64,000 bases of DNA from a bacterium (GTDB lineage: Bacteria > Zhuqueibacterota > Zhuqueibacteria > Zhuqueibacterales > Zhuqueibacteraceae). The stretch spans positions 1 to 64,000 of the forward strand of contig JAKLJX010000020.1 in NCBI GenBank assembly GCA_023150945.1, written 5' to 3'. Of the stretch, positions 43,469 to 52,393 are shown piece after piece; position 1 is the stretch's first letter; each line of letters starts with the position of its first letter. The notes under the pieces were generated by a model. That model worked only from the letters and a program-made list of their open reading frames with translations. It ran no database searches and was not told the DNA's origin. The position numbers and the translations under genes are program-made.

Positions 43469-45469
43469 ATGAAAAAAACTCAGCACAATTTATTGCTCAC
43501 CACGTGCCACATTCTTCTTGCCCTTTGCCCCCTGCCCCATGCCTTCGGCCAGCAGCCGGCAAACAAAGTATCAATCAACATTCGCACAACACTCGAAGCC
43601 CTCATCGCCGACGAAGACACAGACGGCGACAAGAAGATCACCATTGACGATGCCCACATTGCCAGCACCGAACGCGGCGACAAACGCTTCCGAATGCAAA
43701 CCACCGATCGGCGCGAGTTTGAAGTCTCGGGCACCTACCACCTCTCGAATCTTCTGCAGGAGCTGAAGCTGGCGGAAGCGGCGCCGGACGAAAACGCACA
43801 GCTCGCCGCTGCACGCATTTTCGAGCCGCCGGTCGATCGGCTGTCGCGCTCGATCAAAGAGTTGTTTTGGGATGGATTGACGCGGCGCGTGGATGAAGCC
43901 GGTTTGCAAACGATTCTTTCCGATGAGAAAACCAACACCAGCGATGGTAGGCGTTACGTTTACGTTCCCGCCTCCGACCAAACCGCATTCGACTATTTCG
44001 CCGGCGTGGCGCAGCGCCATCCGGAATGGCAAATGAAAGTCGTGCGTCTGCCGCGCAAAATCAGCGCGCGATACGTGCGCAACCTCGACGGCCGGCACGG
44101 CATTCTGAGCCTGGCAATTGTGCCGCGCCAGGGCGGCGGCTACGAAGGCCTTCCATTTGTCGTACCCGGCGGACGATTCAATGAAATGTACGGGTGGGAC
44201 AGTTACTTCATCGCGCTGGGACTTCTGCGCGACGGCCGCGTCGAGCTGGCCAAAGCGATGGTAGATAATTTTGTCTATGAAATCACCCACTACGGCGCGA
44301 TTTTGAACGCCAATCGCACTTATTACCTCACGCGCTCGCAGCCGCCGTTTCTCACCTCGATGGCATGGGCGGTTTATCAACACCTGCCCAAAGAGGCGGC
44401 GAGTAAAGCCTGGCTAAAAGGCGTGCTCGCGGCCGCCATTCAGGAATATCGCAACGTGTGGATGAACCCGGATCGGCTGACAAAAACTGGATTGAGCCGT
44501 TACTTTGATTCCGGGTTTGGCGCACCACCGGAAGTGGAGCCCGGACATTTTGACGTGGTGTTCGCAGCCTATGCCAGAAAACACGGCATGGCCACCCGCG
44601 CGTTTGAAGCAGCTTATCGCGCGGGCAGGCTGAACGTGCCGGAACTCGACGCCTACTTTGTGCACGATCGCGCCATGCGTGAATCCGGGCACGACACGAG
44701 TTATCGCCTGGAAAAACGCTGCGCCGATCTCGTGACGGTTGATCTCAATTCATTGCTCTACAAGATTGAGAGGGATATCGCAAAAATGGTTGAAGAGGAA
44801 TTCTCCGGCGTTTTGAGTTTCGGCAAAGGCCGGGCGGAGCGCAGCGCGGATTGGCGCAAAGCGGCGGAAAAGAGGAAAATTCTGATGAATCAATATTTGT
44901 GGAACGCCGAACGCGGCATGTTCTTCGACTATGATTTCGCGCAGAACCGCCAGATGAATTATGAGAGCGCGACGATATTTTATCCGCTCTGGGCCGCGGT
45001 TGCCAGCAAAGAGCAAGCGGAGAGCCTGGTGAAGAATGCGCTGCCGTTGTTAGAGAAACCGGGAGGCCTTGCCGGTTCGACGGAAGCTTCACGCGGAGAG
45101 ATTACGCCCGACCATCCGCCGCGCCAGTGGGATTATCCCAACGGCTGGGCGCCGCATCAAATGCTGGTCTGGCAGGGGTTGAGCAACTACGGTTACGAGC
45201 GCCTCGCGCAGCGGCTGGTGTATCGCTGGCTTTATACCATCACCTTCAATGCCGCAAACTACAACGGCACGGTTCCCGAAAAATTCGATGTGGCCACGCG
45301 TTCGCATCAAGTTTTTGCCGAGTATGGCAATGTCGGCACCAAATTCTCCTATATCACCCGTGAAGGCTTTGGCTGGACCAACACCTCCTACCAACTCGGC
45401 GTCAGCCTGCTGTCGCAGGAGTTGCGCGACAGCTTGAACCGGCTGATTCCGCCGGAATGGGTTTTCTGA
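43469..45469 (+). CDS. treA: Periplasmic trehalase (GH37)
   Basis: 666 residues from ATG 43469 with GGGTGAT before it; TTG 43454 is less likely. A signal peptide precedes AFGQQP. Trehalase signature 1 (PGGRFNEMYGWDSYF) is near 233-247 and signature 2 (QWDYPNGWAP) near 548-557; the acids are the Asp of GWDS and a C-terminal Glu. It splits alpha,alpha-trehalose to glucose (EC 3.2.1.28). Between signal and catalytic domain lies an EF-hand-like loop, DEDTDGDKKITIDD at 48-61, as in some periplasmic trehalases with calcium-binding inserts. It is probably co-transcribed with the glycosidase upstream. Confidence 0.93.
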   Translation: MKKTQHNLLLTTCHILLALCPLPHAFGQQPANKVSINIRTTLEALIADEDTDGDKKITIDDAHIASTERGDKRFRMQTTDRREFEVSGTYHLSNLLQELKLAEAAPDENAQLAAARIFEPPVDRLSRSIKELFWDGLTRRVDEAGLQTILSDEKTNTSDGRRYVYVPASDQTAFDYFAGVAQRHPEWQMKVVRLPRKISARYVRNLDGRHGILSLAIVPRQGGGYEGLPFVVPGGRFNEMYGWDSYFIALGLLRDGRVELAKAMVDNFVYEITHYGAILNANRTYYLTRSQPPFLTSMAWAVYQHLPKEAASKAWLKGVLAAAIQEYRNVWMNPDRLTKTGLSRYFDSGFGAPPEVEPGHFDVVFAAYARKHGMATRAFEAAYRAGRLNVPELDAYFVHDRAMRESGHDTSYRLEKRCADLVTVDLNSLLYKIERDIAKMVEEEFSGVLSFGKGRAERSADWRKAAEKRKILMNQYLWNAERGMFFDYDFAQNRQMNYESATIFYPLWAAVASKEQAESLVKNALPLLEKPGGLAGSTEASRGEITPDHPPRQWDYPNGWAPHQMLVWQGLSNYGYERLAQRLVYRWLYTITFNAANYNGTVPEKFDVATRSHQVFAEYGNVGTKFSYITREGFGWTNTSYQLGVSLLSQELRDSLNRLIPPEWVF

Positions 45470-45600
45470 AGCGCAACTCGCGGAGAAAGAAGCACCCCAA
45501 TTCCCTCCCGGAAGCTGCCGGCCTCACAAAGCGCTTGCGAATGGCGCGGCGAAAGGCTAAACTCCGCAAAAATGAATTCAGCAACGACAAGGCAGCCGCG

Positions 45601-46797
45601 ATGACTTCCAAACAACGCATGCAGCGCGCGATGGCACTGCACGTCCCCGATCGTGTCCCCGTGATGTGCCAGCTTGCGCTCGGGCACTATTTCCTGCACG
45701 CCGGCCTCGAGCCGCTCGATATTTGGTACACCTCCGAGGGCTTTGCCGAGGCGCTCATCAGACTGCAGCAGCGCTACGGTTTTGATGGTATTCTGGTCAA
45801 TCTCCCCGGCCGCGATCCCAATTACGAAAACTTCCTGGACAAGATCGAAGCCGGCAGCCGCGAGCGGCGCTTGCGCTGGCACAACGGCAATTACACCATT
45901 TTTCCGGTGGACGACAATCCACATTATTACCAGGCGGATGGCACGCGCTACTTCCCGACGTTCGCGGAGATCGATCCCGAGCAACTTTGCTATGTCGATC
46001 CCTGGGATCTCACCGACATCACCTATCCCTATACCTGGGGTTTTGAAAGCGAGCCGCGCCCCAGCGACGATTTCTTTCCGGAATATCATTGCGACACCAT
46101 CAAACTGGTGAAGGCCCGGGCGGGCGCGGGCATTTCCGTGCATGCTGAAGTGTTCTCGCCGTGGTCGCAGTTCCTGGAGCTGCTGAACTACGAATACGCC
46201 TTGATGGCCATCCTTGACGATCCCGGCAAAAGCCAGGCCTGCCTCGAGCGGCTGGCCGAGGGCGCGATCGACCTGGCCAAAAGGCAGGCGGCCTGTGGCG
46301 TGGATGCGATTCTGATCTCCTCGGCCTTTGCCGGCGCCGGCTTGATCTCGCGGGAGCACTACGCAGAATTCGTTTTGCCCTGGGAGAAAAAAATCATCAC
46401 CGAGGTCAAAGCCGCCACCGCCATTCCCATTTACACGCATACATGCGGCAGCATCGGCGACCGCCTCGATTTGATGATGCAAACCGGCACCAACGGCATC
46501 GACACGCTCGATCCGCCGCCGCTCGGCACCGTGGAATTGGCGGAAGCGAAGAAGATTCTGGGAGGAAGAGTCTTCATCAAGGGAAACATCGATCCGGTGA
46601 ATACGCTGCTCAACGGCAGCCCCGCAAAAGTCAAAGCAGACGTGCAACACCGGATCGCGATCGGCAAGCCGGGCGGCGGCTACATCCTCAGCTCGGCCTG
46701 CTCGGTGGCGCCGCATACGCCGCCGGCGAACATCGAATTGCTGGCGCAACTGGCGGAAGAAATGGGGAAGTACTCGCCGGACGAGGCGCGCGCATAG
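45601..46797 (+). CDS. Uroporphyrinogen-decarboxylase-family methyltransferase (second copy)
   Basis: 398 residues from ATG 45601, chosen because MTSKQRMQRAMALHVPDRVP is the normal N-terminus of the family; the open frame to 45457 overlaps trehalase and is not needed. Unlike the first copy it keeps the thiolate zinc set: H-T-C in IYTHTCGS near 331 and C in ILSSACSVAP near 370. It should therefore be a corrinoid- or thiol-dependent methyltransferase, not a haem enzyme. There is no corrinoid protein beside it. The partner could be the corrinoid protein at 19255, but that is unproven. Confidence 0.82.
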   Translation: MTSKQRMQRAMALHVPDRVPVMCQLALGHYFLHAGLEPLDIWYTSEGFAEALIRLQQRYGFDGILVNLPGRDPNYENFLDKIEAGSRERRLRWHNGNYTIFPVDDNPHYYQADGTRYFPTFAEIDPEQLCYVDPWDLTDITYPYTWGFESEPRPSDDFFPEYHCDTIKLVKARAGAGISVHAEVFSPWSQFLELLNYEYALMAILDDPGKSQACLERLAEGAIDLAKRQAACGVDAILISSAFAGAGLISREHYAEFVLPWEKKIITEVKAATAIPIYTHTCGSIGDRLDLMMQTGTNGIDTLDPPPLGTVELAEAKKILGGRVFIKGNIDPVNTLLNGSPAKVKADVQHRIAIGKPGGGYILSSACSVAPHTPPANIELLAQLAEEMGKYSPDEARA

Positions 46798-47124
46798 AGC
46801 CGGTGGCGTGATTCACAAGCCAACCAATGCATCGTTTTTCCGGAAACGGTATTGAATTTTACCTCACGGTTCCGCAGCGTCAACGCGCGCTTGATTGGAA
46901 TTCGATGCCTTTGCCCTGCCGTGCACCTGCCAAGCCGTTCGTGCCCTCCTGCTCAAAACCAGTCAGGCGACGGCATGCCGCATTTTCCAAACGCGCACTC
47001 CGCTGCGTGTGCTCGCCCTGCTTTGGACAATGACTTCTCCACTCGCACAGCCAGCGCCCGCCCTCCGGTTTGCCACGCGGCCATGGGGGCAACTGGCATT
47101 GAATCAAATTGAGGAAGGATCAAC
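46798..47124. other. Intergenic region, nothing recognised
   Basis: About 327 bases between the UroD-family gene and the SAM methyltransferase. GAGGAAGG, just before ATG 47125, is a ribosome site. No repeat, hairpin or plausible small gene was seen. Confidence 0.5.
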
Positions 47125-47886
47125 ATGCAACAATGGTATGAAGAGCTGTTTGAAAACTACGCGAGAAAGTACGACAGCGAGAGTTTCACGCAAGGCACCC
47201 GCGGCGAGTGTGATTTCATCGAAAGCGAAATCGCATTTGACCGCAGCCAGAGGATTCTGGATATCGGTTGCGGCACCGGCAGGCATGCCATTGAACTGAC
47301 CAGACGAGGATATTCAGTCGTCGGGGTCGATCTCTCCGCGGCGCAGTTGCAGCGGGCCCAAGAAAAGGCGGCAGCGGAAAACCTGCACATCGTTTTTGAG
47401 AAGCATGACGCCAGAAATCTGCCCTTTCGGCAGGAGTTCCAGGTGGCCATCATGCTGTGCGAGGGCGCGTTTCCGTTGATGGAAACCGACGAGATGAATT
47501 TTCAAATTCTCCAGAGCGCCGCCCGCGCGTTGCAGCCCAACGGGAAGTTGATCTTCACCACCTTGAACGGACTGTTTCCTCTTTTTCATTCCGTCAAAGA
47601 GTTCTTGAATGCGGCGACGCAAGCAGGAAATGCCACTTACGGACAAAACACCTTTGATCTCATGACCTTTCGCGACCACAACGTGACTTCTTTTGAAGAT
47701 GACCTGGGGAACAAAAAGGAGCTGCGCTGCAACGAAAGGTACTACGTGCCTTCGGAAATCACCTGGCTGCTGAATTCGCTCGAATTCAAGACCGTCGATA
47801 TTTTTGGCGCGAAGCTCGGCGCCTTCAGCCGCTCGGAAGCATTAACCACAGAAGACTTTGAAATGCTGGTCATCGCGACGAAGTAA
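47125..47886 (+). CDS. Class I SAM-dependent methyltransferase
   Basis: 253 residues of the seven-strand Rossmann-type fold. Motif I is ILDIGCGTGRHAIEL at 44-58, the acidic residue ending strand 2 is in VVGVDLSAAQL, and motif III-like AIMLCEGAFPLM follows. It resembles Methyltransf_25/11-type small-molecule methyltransferases. No target is visible. It precedes the asparagine-synthetase-like gene on the same strand, 371 bases away. Confidence 0.85.
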   Translation: MQQWYEELFENYARKYDSESFTQGTRGECDFIESEIAFDRSQRILDIGCGTGRHAIELTRRGYSVVGVDLSAAQLQRAQEKAAAENLHIVFEKHDARNLPFRQEFQVAIMLCEGAFPLMETDEMNFQILQSAARALQPNGKLIFTTLNGLFPLFHSVKEFLNAATQAGNATYGQNTFDLMTFRDHNVTSFEDDLGNKKELRCNERYYVPSEITWLLNSLEFKTVDIFGAKLGAFSRSEALTTEDFEMLVIATK

Positions 47887-48257
47887 GTATGCCGCCTGCG
47901 CACCCGCTGCGGCCTGCGGCAATGGCCAAACAAGCCCGGCCCCGCCTGGCGACCGGACTTTTTTTCCCATTCACCGCGCGGGCCGCATTGCAGGTATATC
48001 TGTTTGGCAAACGATGCTTCCGGCGTGGGTCTGGCGCCGTCGGGCGTCTGATAACCGGCTATTAATGTTGCAACTACGCTGGGGCGCACAGGTTGGTATC
48101 GATCATCTCGACCGCGCGCATCCCAGCGGCAGTTTGTTCCTTGACAGCGACTTCTCTTGGCAGTGCCCTCGGTTCGGTGGCCACCCATCCCATTTTGAGA
48201 TATTCAGGAAAGTATTGTCGTCGTCATGTGCAACTTCAGCGAAGAAATGAGGAGAAT
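47887..48257. other. Intergenic region with an antisense coding-like stretch
   Basis: About 371 bases. On the minus strand, from about 48220 to the stop at 48074, one frame reads QYFPEYLKMGWVATEPRALP and continues REVAVKEQTAAGMRAVEMID. It looks like a protein C-terminus, but it lacks a start and any neighbour, so it is probably a gene remnant. GAGGAG at 48249-48254 serves the next gene. Confidence 0.4.
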
Positions 48258-50237
48258 ATGCCAGGCATCTTTGGAATAGTCGATCCGGCCGCGCACGGCG
48301 AACTCAGGAACAAAGCGGCGCAGAAGATGGCGCAGTCCCTGCTGCATTACCCGCGCTATCAGTGGGCCGTGAAACAATCCTCGGCCGCCACCATGGGCGT
48401 GGTGCACTTGGGCATCACGAGTTGGCAGCAAGCATGTTCCGTGGTGAGCAGCGCTGACGGCCGTTACCAGTTGGCTTTTGAAGGAGAGCTGTTCAATGTT
48501 GCCGAACTGCAGCACGCGCTGGCAGGAGATCAGGAAGAAGACAGTATGCCGGCTTCTCCATTGCATTTCGTTTTGCACCTGCTGATCCGCTCGGGCCCGG
48601 CCGCCCTGCCCCGTTTCAACGGTCTCTTTCAACTGGCCTTCTGGGACAACCTCAAACAGCAGCTGCTGCTCGCCGGCGACCGCATCGGCTTGCGCTCACT
48701 CTATTTGGCGCATCAGGGTGAAAGGCTGGCTTTCGCGCCGGAAGTGAAAGCACTGCTGACGCTGCCGTGGGTCTCCCGCGCGATCGACACGAATGGCGTG
48801 ATGCAGTTCCTGCAGTATGGTAATGTGCTGGGCGACCGCACTTTCTTCCGTGAGGTGCAGTTTCTCCCCGGCGGTTGCTACGCCATTCATCATCGCGGCC
48901 GGCTCAGCATCGCGCGTTACTGGGGCATCAACTTCGAAGGCGAAAGCAAACTCGAGTTGAAGACGGCGCAAGAACGTTTTGTGGAACTATGGCAGCAGGT
49001 GATCCGGCGGCAGACCGAGGACGTCGGCAGGCTGCGCATGGGTGTGCTCCTGAGCGGCGGGCTGGATTCGCGGCTGATCTTGTCGGGCTGCGTGGCCCAA
49101 GGCCGGAAGCTGCCAACTTTCACGATGGGCGACCCGGAGAGTCTGGACGTCCGTCTGGCCAAGAAAACCGCGACCGCCGCCGAGTGCCGCAATCTCTTCG
49201 TGCCGATCGCGGCGGAAAGTTTCTTGCAAGGAATGGAGCGTGTCGTCTATCTCACTGACGGCATGTTCAATTGCTTTCACGCCAAGGTCAAGCATCTTTT
49301 CCCCAGCCTGGCGACGAACGCTGACGTCGTCCTCGAAGGGCTGTCTCCCATCGATAATTTCTTCTCCAAACGGCGGCTGCTGCTCGCCAAATGGTTCCTG
49401 CACAACGATCCCTATCTGTGGTTCCACGACCGGTTTGTGCATAACAACATTTTTGCCATTCCGGTCAAGCCCCATGTCAGCCTCAACCTAATCGATCCCA
49501 GCCTCCGCCCGCTGTGTGATTGCGCCAGGCCCCACCGGGATCTGGACAGCCTGGTGTGCTGCGAATCCTGTCCGAACGCCGGGCCCACGCAATTTCTGGA
49601 TCGTTTCTTCTTCTATCATCGCATCCCGCGGTTTGCCGCATTCGGCTCCCGGTTGTTGCGCACCGTAGCGGAGGTCCGTTGTCCGTATTTTGACAGAGAG
49701 GTGCTTGAATTCACCACCCACCTGTCACCGGACCACCGTTCAGGCGACAAATTGCTGCAGAAGCACGCGATTGGCTTGTTGACCCCGGCGCTGGCGGAGA
49801 TTCCCTGGGAACGCAGCGGCGTGCCGTTGAACGCCAGTCGCTTGCAGACGGATCTGGCAGTCGGGCGGAAATACGTGCGGGAACAGTCGTATGAATTCTT
49901 GGAGCATCGCTGCAAGATCTCGATCAAGAGCCTGCGGCCGGACAAGCTGCTCGATCTCGATGAAATGTTGCGCAGTGCGCCAGTCTTGCAGGAATACCTG
50001 CGCAGCCAGTTGCTCGACCAACCCCAACTTTCGGGGATTTTCGATCGCCCGACGCTGCGCACGCTCTTTGAGCGTCACCTCAGCCGCGCGGGCAATCATG
50101 CGGATTTATTGGGACGTGTTCTCACGGTGGAAACATGGCACAGACTGTTTGTCCGCAACACGGTCGCCCAGGACGTTCCACTCGCGGCCGAGAGTGAATG
50201 CGCTTCACCCGCAGTAGCCGGCATGCCGCTGGCATAG
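48258..50237 (+). CDS. Asparagine-synthetase-like protein without the glutaminase cysteine
   Basis: 659 residues from ATG 48258; ribosome site GAGGAG is five bases before. An N-terminal Ntn glutaminase-like domain (about 1-210) begins MPGIFGIVD: the catalytic Cys2 of asparagine synthetases is proline, so glutamine cannot be hydrolysed there. The C-terminal synthetase domain has an intact PP-loop, S266-G-G-L-D-S271, for AMP activation of a carboxylate. An unusual cysteine-rich insert (CDCARP, VCCESC) lies near 415-435. Comparable proteins make beta-lactam or lasso-peptide amide bonds or use free ammonia. No precursor peptide gene was found beside it. Confidence 0.8.
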   Translation: MPGIFGIVDPAAHGELRNKAAQKMAQSLLHYPRYQWAVKQSSAATMGVVHLGITSWQQACSVVSSADGRYQLAFEGELFNVAELQHALAGDQEEDSMPASPLHFVLHLLIRSGPAALPRFNGLFQLAFWDNLKQQLLLAGDRIGLRSLYLAHQGERLAFAPEVKALLTLPWVSRAIDTNGVMQFLQYGNVLGDRTFFREVQFLPGGCYAIHHRGRLSIARYWGINFEGESKLELKTAQERFVELWQQVIRRQTEDVGRLRMGVLLSGGLDSRLILSGCVAQGRKLPTFTMGDPESLDVRLAKKTATAAECRNLFVPIAAESFLQGMERVVYLTDGMFNCFHAKVKHLFPSLATNADVVLEGLSPIDNFFSKRRLLLAKWFLHNDPYLWFHDRFVHNNIFAIPVKPHVSLNLIDPSLRPLCDCARPHRDLDSLVCCESCPNAGPTQFLDRFFFYHRIPRFAAFGSRLLRTVAEVRCPYFDREVLEFTTHLSPDHRSGDKLLQKHAIGLLTPALAEIPWERSGVPLNASRLQTDLAVGRKYVREQSYEFLEHRCKISIKSLRPDKLLDLDEMLRSAPVLQEYLRSQLLDQPQLSGIFDRPTLRTLFERHLSRAGNHADLLGRVLTVETWHRLFVRNTVAQDVPLAAESECASPAVAGMPLA

Positions 50238-50455
50238 GTCAGCGCGAGGCGGTAGGCCAGCGGAAACGGTTTTGGGCTGAATGTGTCACGAGGAAGAGTT
50301 TGGGCGGCTGGCGCTGGCGCTGGCGGTTGCGTGGCCACTTCAACTTTGTGGCGGCAGACAAGAAGGGAACCCGAAGATTCCCTTTTTGCCGATGGCTGTG
50401 CTTCTGCCGTGGCCGCCGGGTAAGGCACCATGGGTGTGAGATCGGAATCCTGCCT

Positions 50456-52393
50456 CTATTTTCTCACCAGCACAACTTGCGCGGCGTCGGCCTTCACGAC
50501 ATTCGCCAGAAACTGGCGATACTCTTCATATTGTTGGGCCGGCAGCCGATTCGCGCGCATCTCCAACCGGCGCACGTAAAGCAACGCGCCCTCCTCCTGC
50601 ACAACGGTAGTAGCCTCATATCCGCCGAATGAAGTCGTGAGTTTGACCGGTTCCGGCAAAGCCTCGATCGCAAAACCCTCGGGCAAGCGATAGTGAATGC
50701 TGTCGACGTCCACATAGGCGTAGGTCAAAAGCACCGGCTGCTTGCGGTCCGGCATCGCGGGCGGCACATATTTCCGGCGCTCCAGGAGATTCGGACGCAA
50801 GAACATGCGCGCGCCGGAAACGGCGGCAAACCGGGGCAGGGTGAGGGTGAGCGGTAAGGTGATCTCGCTGCTCTTGCGCTCGACGCCGGAAAAATCGACG
50901 CTGGTTATTTGAAAGCTGCCAATGGTAATTTGCCGGCGCAGCCAGTCCTCCCGTTCGCGCGGGGCGCTGTGCGCGAGTGCCGAACGCACGCGGACGTGCT
51001 GATTGCCGGTATAGCGCGTGCGCACTTCCGCGCCCGCGTTGCCCGCCGGGTCAACGATGACCCGTGCCTGCCGAATTTGCTGATTGTCGCCGGCCTGGCT
51101 GCGCGGCGTGCGCAGCAACTTCCCGCCTTCCGGCGTCACCACCAACACCTGGCGATCTTCATTGCCCCTGCCCACCTGGCCAAAGGGCATGAGAGCATTG
51201 GTGCATTCCAGCCACAACGTGTCCTGGGAGAACGGCACGCAGACAATCATGTGATTGAATTGATTGCTGGGAAAATCCGCCAGCACAGCGGCGGCGTCCG
51301 CACCGTTGTTGATGAGCGCGGGCCAGGCGCGGAGGTCAACCGCTGCCAGCATCGCAATCATGTAGTTCGACAGGGCCTTGCAATCGCCGTAGCCGCGCGT
51401 GCTCACGTAGGTAGCATCAAATGGCTGCCAGCCGCCGATGCCGAGCTGCACACTCACGTAGCGCGTGGTTGACTGCAGATATTCATATAATGTTCTTGCC
51501 TTTTCGCGAGGATTGGCAAAGGGCGCGGTGAGACTCATCACCTTTTCCAGCGCGGCCGGCGGCAAAACTGTCCGGCCTTGCGCGAGTTGGTGGAACCACC
51601 GGCCGAATGACTCCCAAGAAGACATGTCGCCGCTGTACCCGGCAATCTCGAACTGCGTGGGTGCCGTGAGCACGCCATCGGCCTGCTCCCGCCACCCCGG
51701 CCCTTCCGGCTCAGGCGCGAGCGGCTGCAGCATGGTTGCCTGCCAGCGCAGAGTCTTGAGTTTGTCATGATTTTCGAGCTGGGGATCGCCGATCGCGCCG
51801 CGCAGATAATAGCGCACCGGCATCTCCGCCGGCACGGTCAACTCGAAGCTGGAAAATTCCACCGGAAGATCATCCTCCTGCGGATACCAGGCGGGCCAAC
51901 TGATCAAGCCCTGGTGCGCAATCTCGTATTCGAAAACCGCCGTGTACGGATAGACTTCATGGTAAAGTTGAGCATACCGCACGCGATGGTCCTCATAGAG
52001 TGAGAAGTCGGAAATGGCGCTTTCGTCTTTGAGATCACTCTTTTTGAGCTCGCGGATTTTGCGACCCTGCGCGTCCAACAGGCTGCCCTGCAGGCTTTTC
52101 AGCGAGCGGAAGCGGTCATAAAGCACCGCCTGCAGCGCATGCTCGCGGCCGTTCAGGTTGAGAACCGTGACGGCGCGTTGCACGTACGTATTGGCAAGTC
52201 CCGGTGCAGTGACGGTGAAGCGCAGCCTCTCCGAACGCACGACCGCATCTGCGCCGGCGGCCAGCGCGGCGGGGAGACGGGCAACATCGAACGGCGATTG
52301 ACTCTCCTGCGCCAACGTTGCCGCGCGGAACGGAATCGCGGCAACGAGCATCAAACAGAAAAAGACAAAGCGTCGCGCGGAGAATGATTTCAC
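50456..52393 (-). CDS. DUF3857 and transglutaminase-like domain protein
   Basis: 645 residues with a signal peptide (cleavage around ATLAQ). DUF3857 spans about 45-230 and a transglutaminase-like domain about 290-420, with the nucleophile Cys in YGDCKALSNYM, a His in FNHMIV, and an Asp/Glu in TLWLECTNALMPFG. A C-terminal beta domain closes it. It is periplasmic or surface-associated. Members are common in Bacteroidetes-like genomes, often in pairs, and their substrate is unknown. Its ATG overlaps the stop of the upstream, broken paralogue by ATGA, so the pair was one operon. Confidence 0.85.
   Translation of the reverse strand: MKSFSARRFVFFCLMLVAAIPFRAATLAQESQSPFDVARLPAALAAGADAVVRSERLRFTVTAPGLANTYVQRAVTVLNLNGREHALQAVLYDRFRSLKSLQGSLLDAQGRKIRELKKSDLKDESAISDFSLYEDHRVRYAQLYHEVYPYTAVFEYEIAHQGLISWPAWYPQEDDLPVEFSSFELTVPAEMPVRYYLRGAIGDPQLENHDKLKTLRWQATMLQPLAPEPEGPGWREQADGVLTAPTQFEIAGYSGDMSSWESFGRWFHQLAQGRTVLPPAALEKVMSLTAPFANPREKARTLYEYLQSTTRYVSVQLGIGGWQPFDATYVSTRGYGDCKALSNYMIAMLAAVDLRAWPALINNGADAAAVLADFPSNQFNHMIVCVPFSQDTLWLECTNALMPFGQVGRGNEDRQVLVVTPEGGKLLRTPRSQAGDNQQIRQARVIVDPAGNAGAEVRTRYTGNQHVRVRSALAHSAPREREDWLRRQITIGSFQITSVDFSGVERKSSEITLPLTLTLPRFAAVSGARMFLRPNLLERRKYVPPAMPDRKQPVLLTYAYVDVDSIHYRLPEGFAIEALPEPVKLTTSFGGYEATTVVQEEGALLYVRRLEMRANRLPAQQYEEYRQFLANVVKADAAQVVLVRK

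Noticed and set aside
47887-48257. Lasso-peptide precursor gene before the asparagine-synthetase homologue
   Set aside because: No small plus-strand frame with a ribosome site and a leader/core pattern; no leader peptidase or RRE gene nearby.
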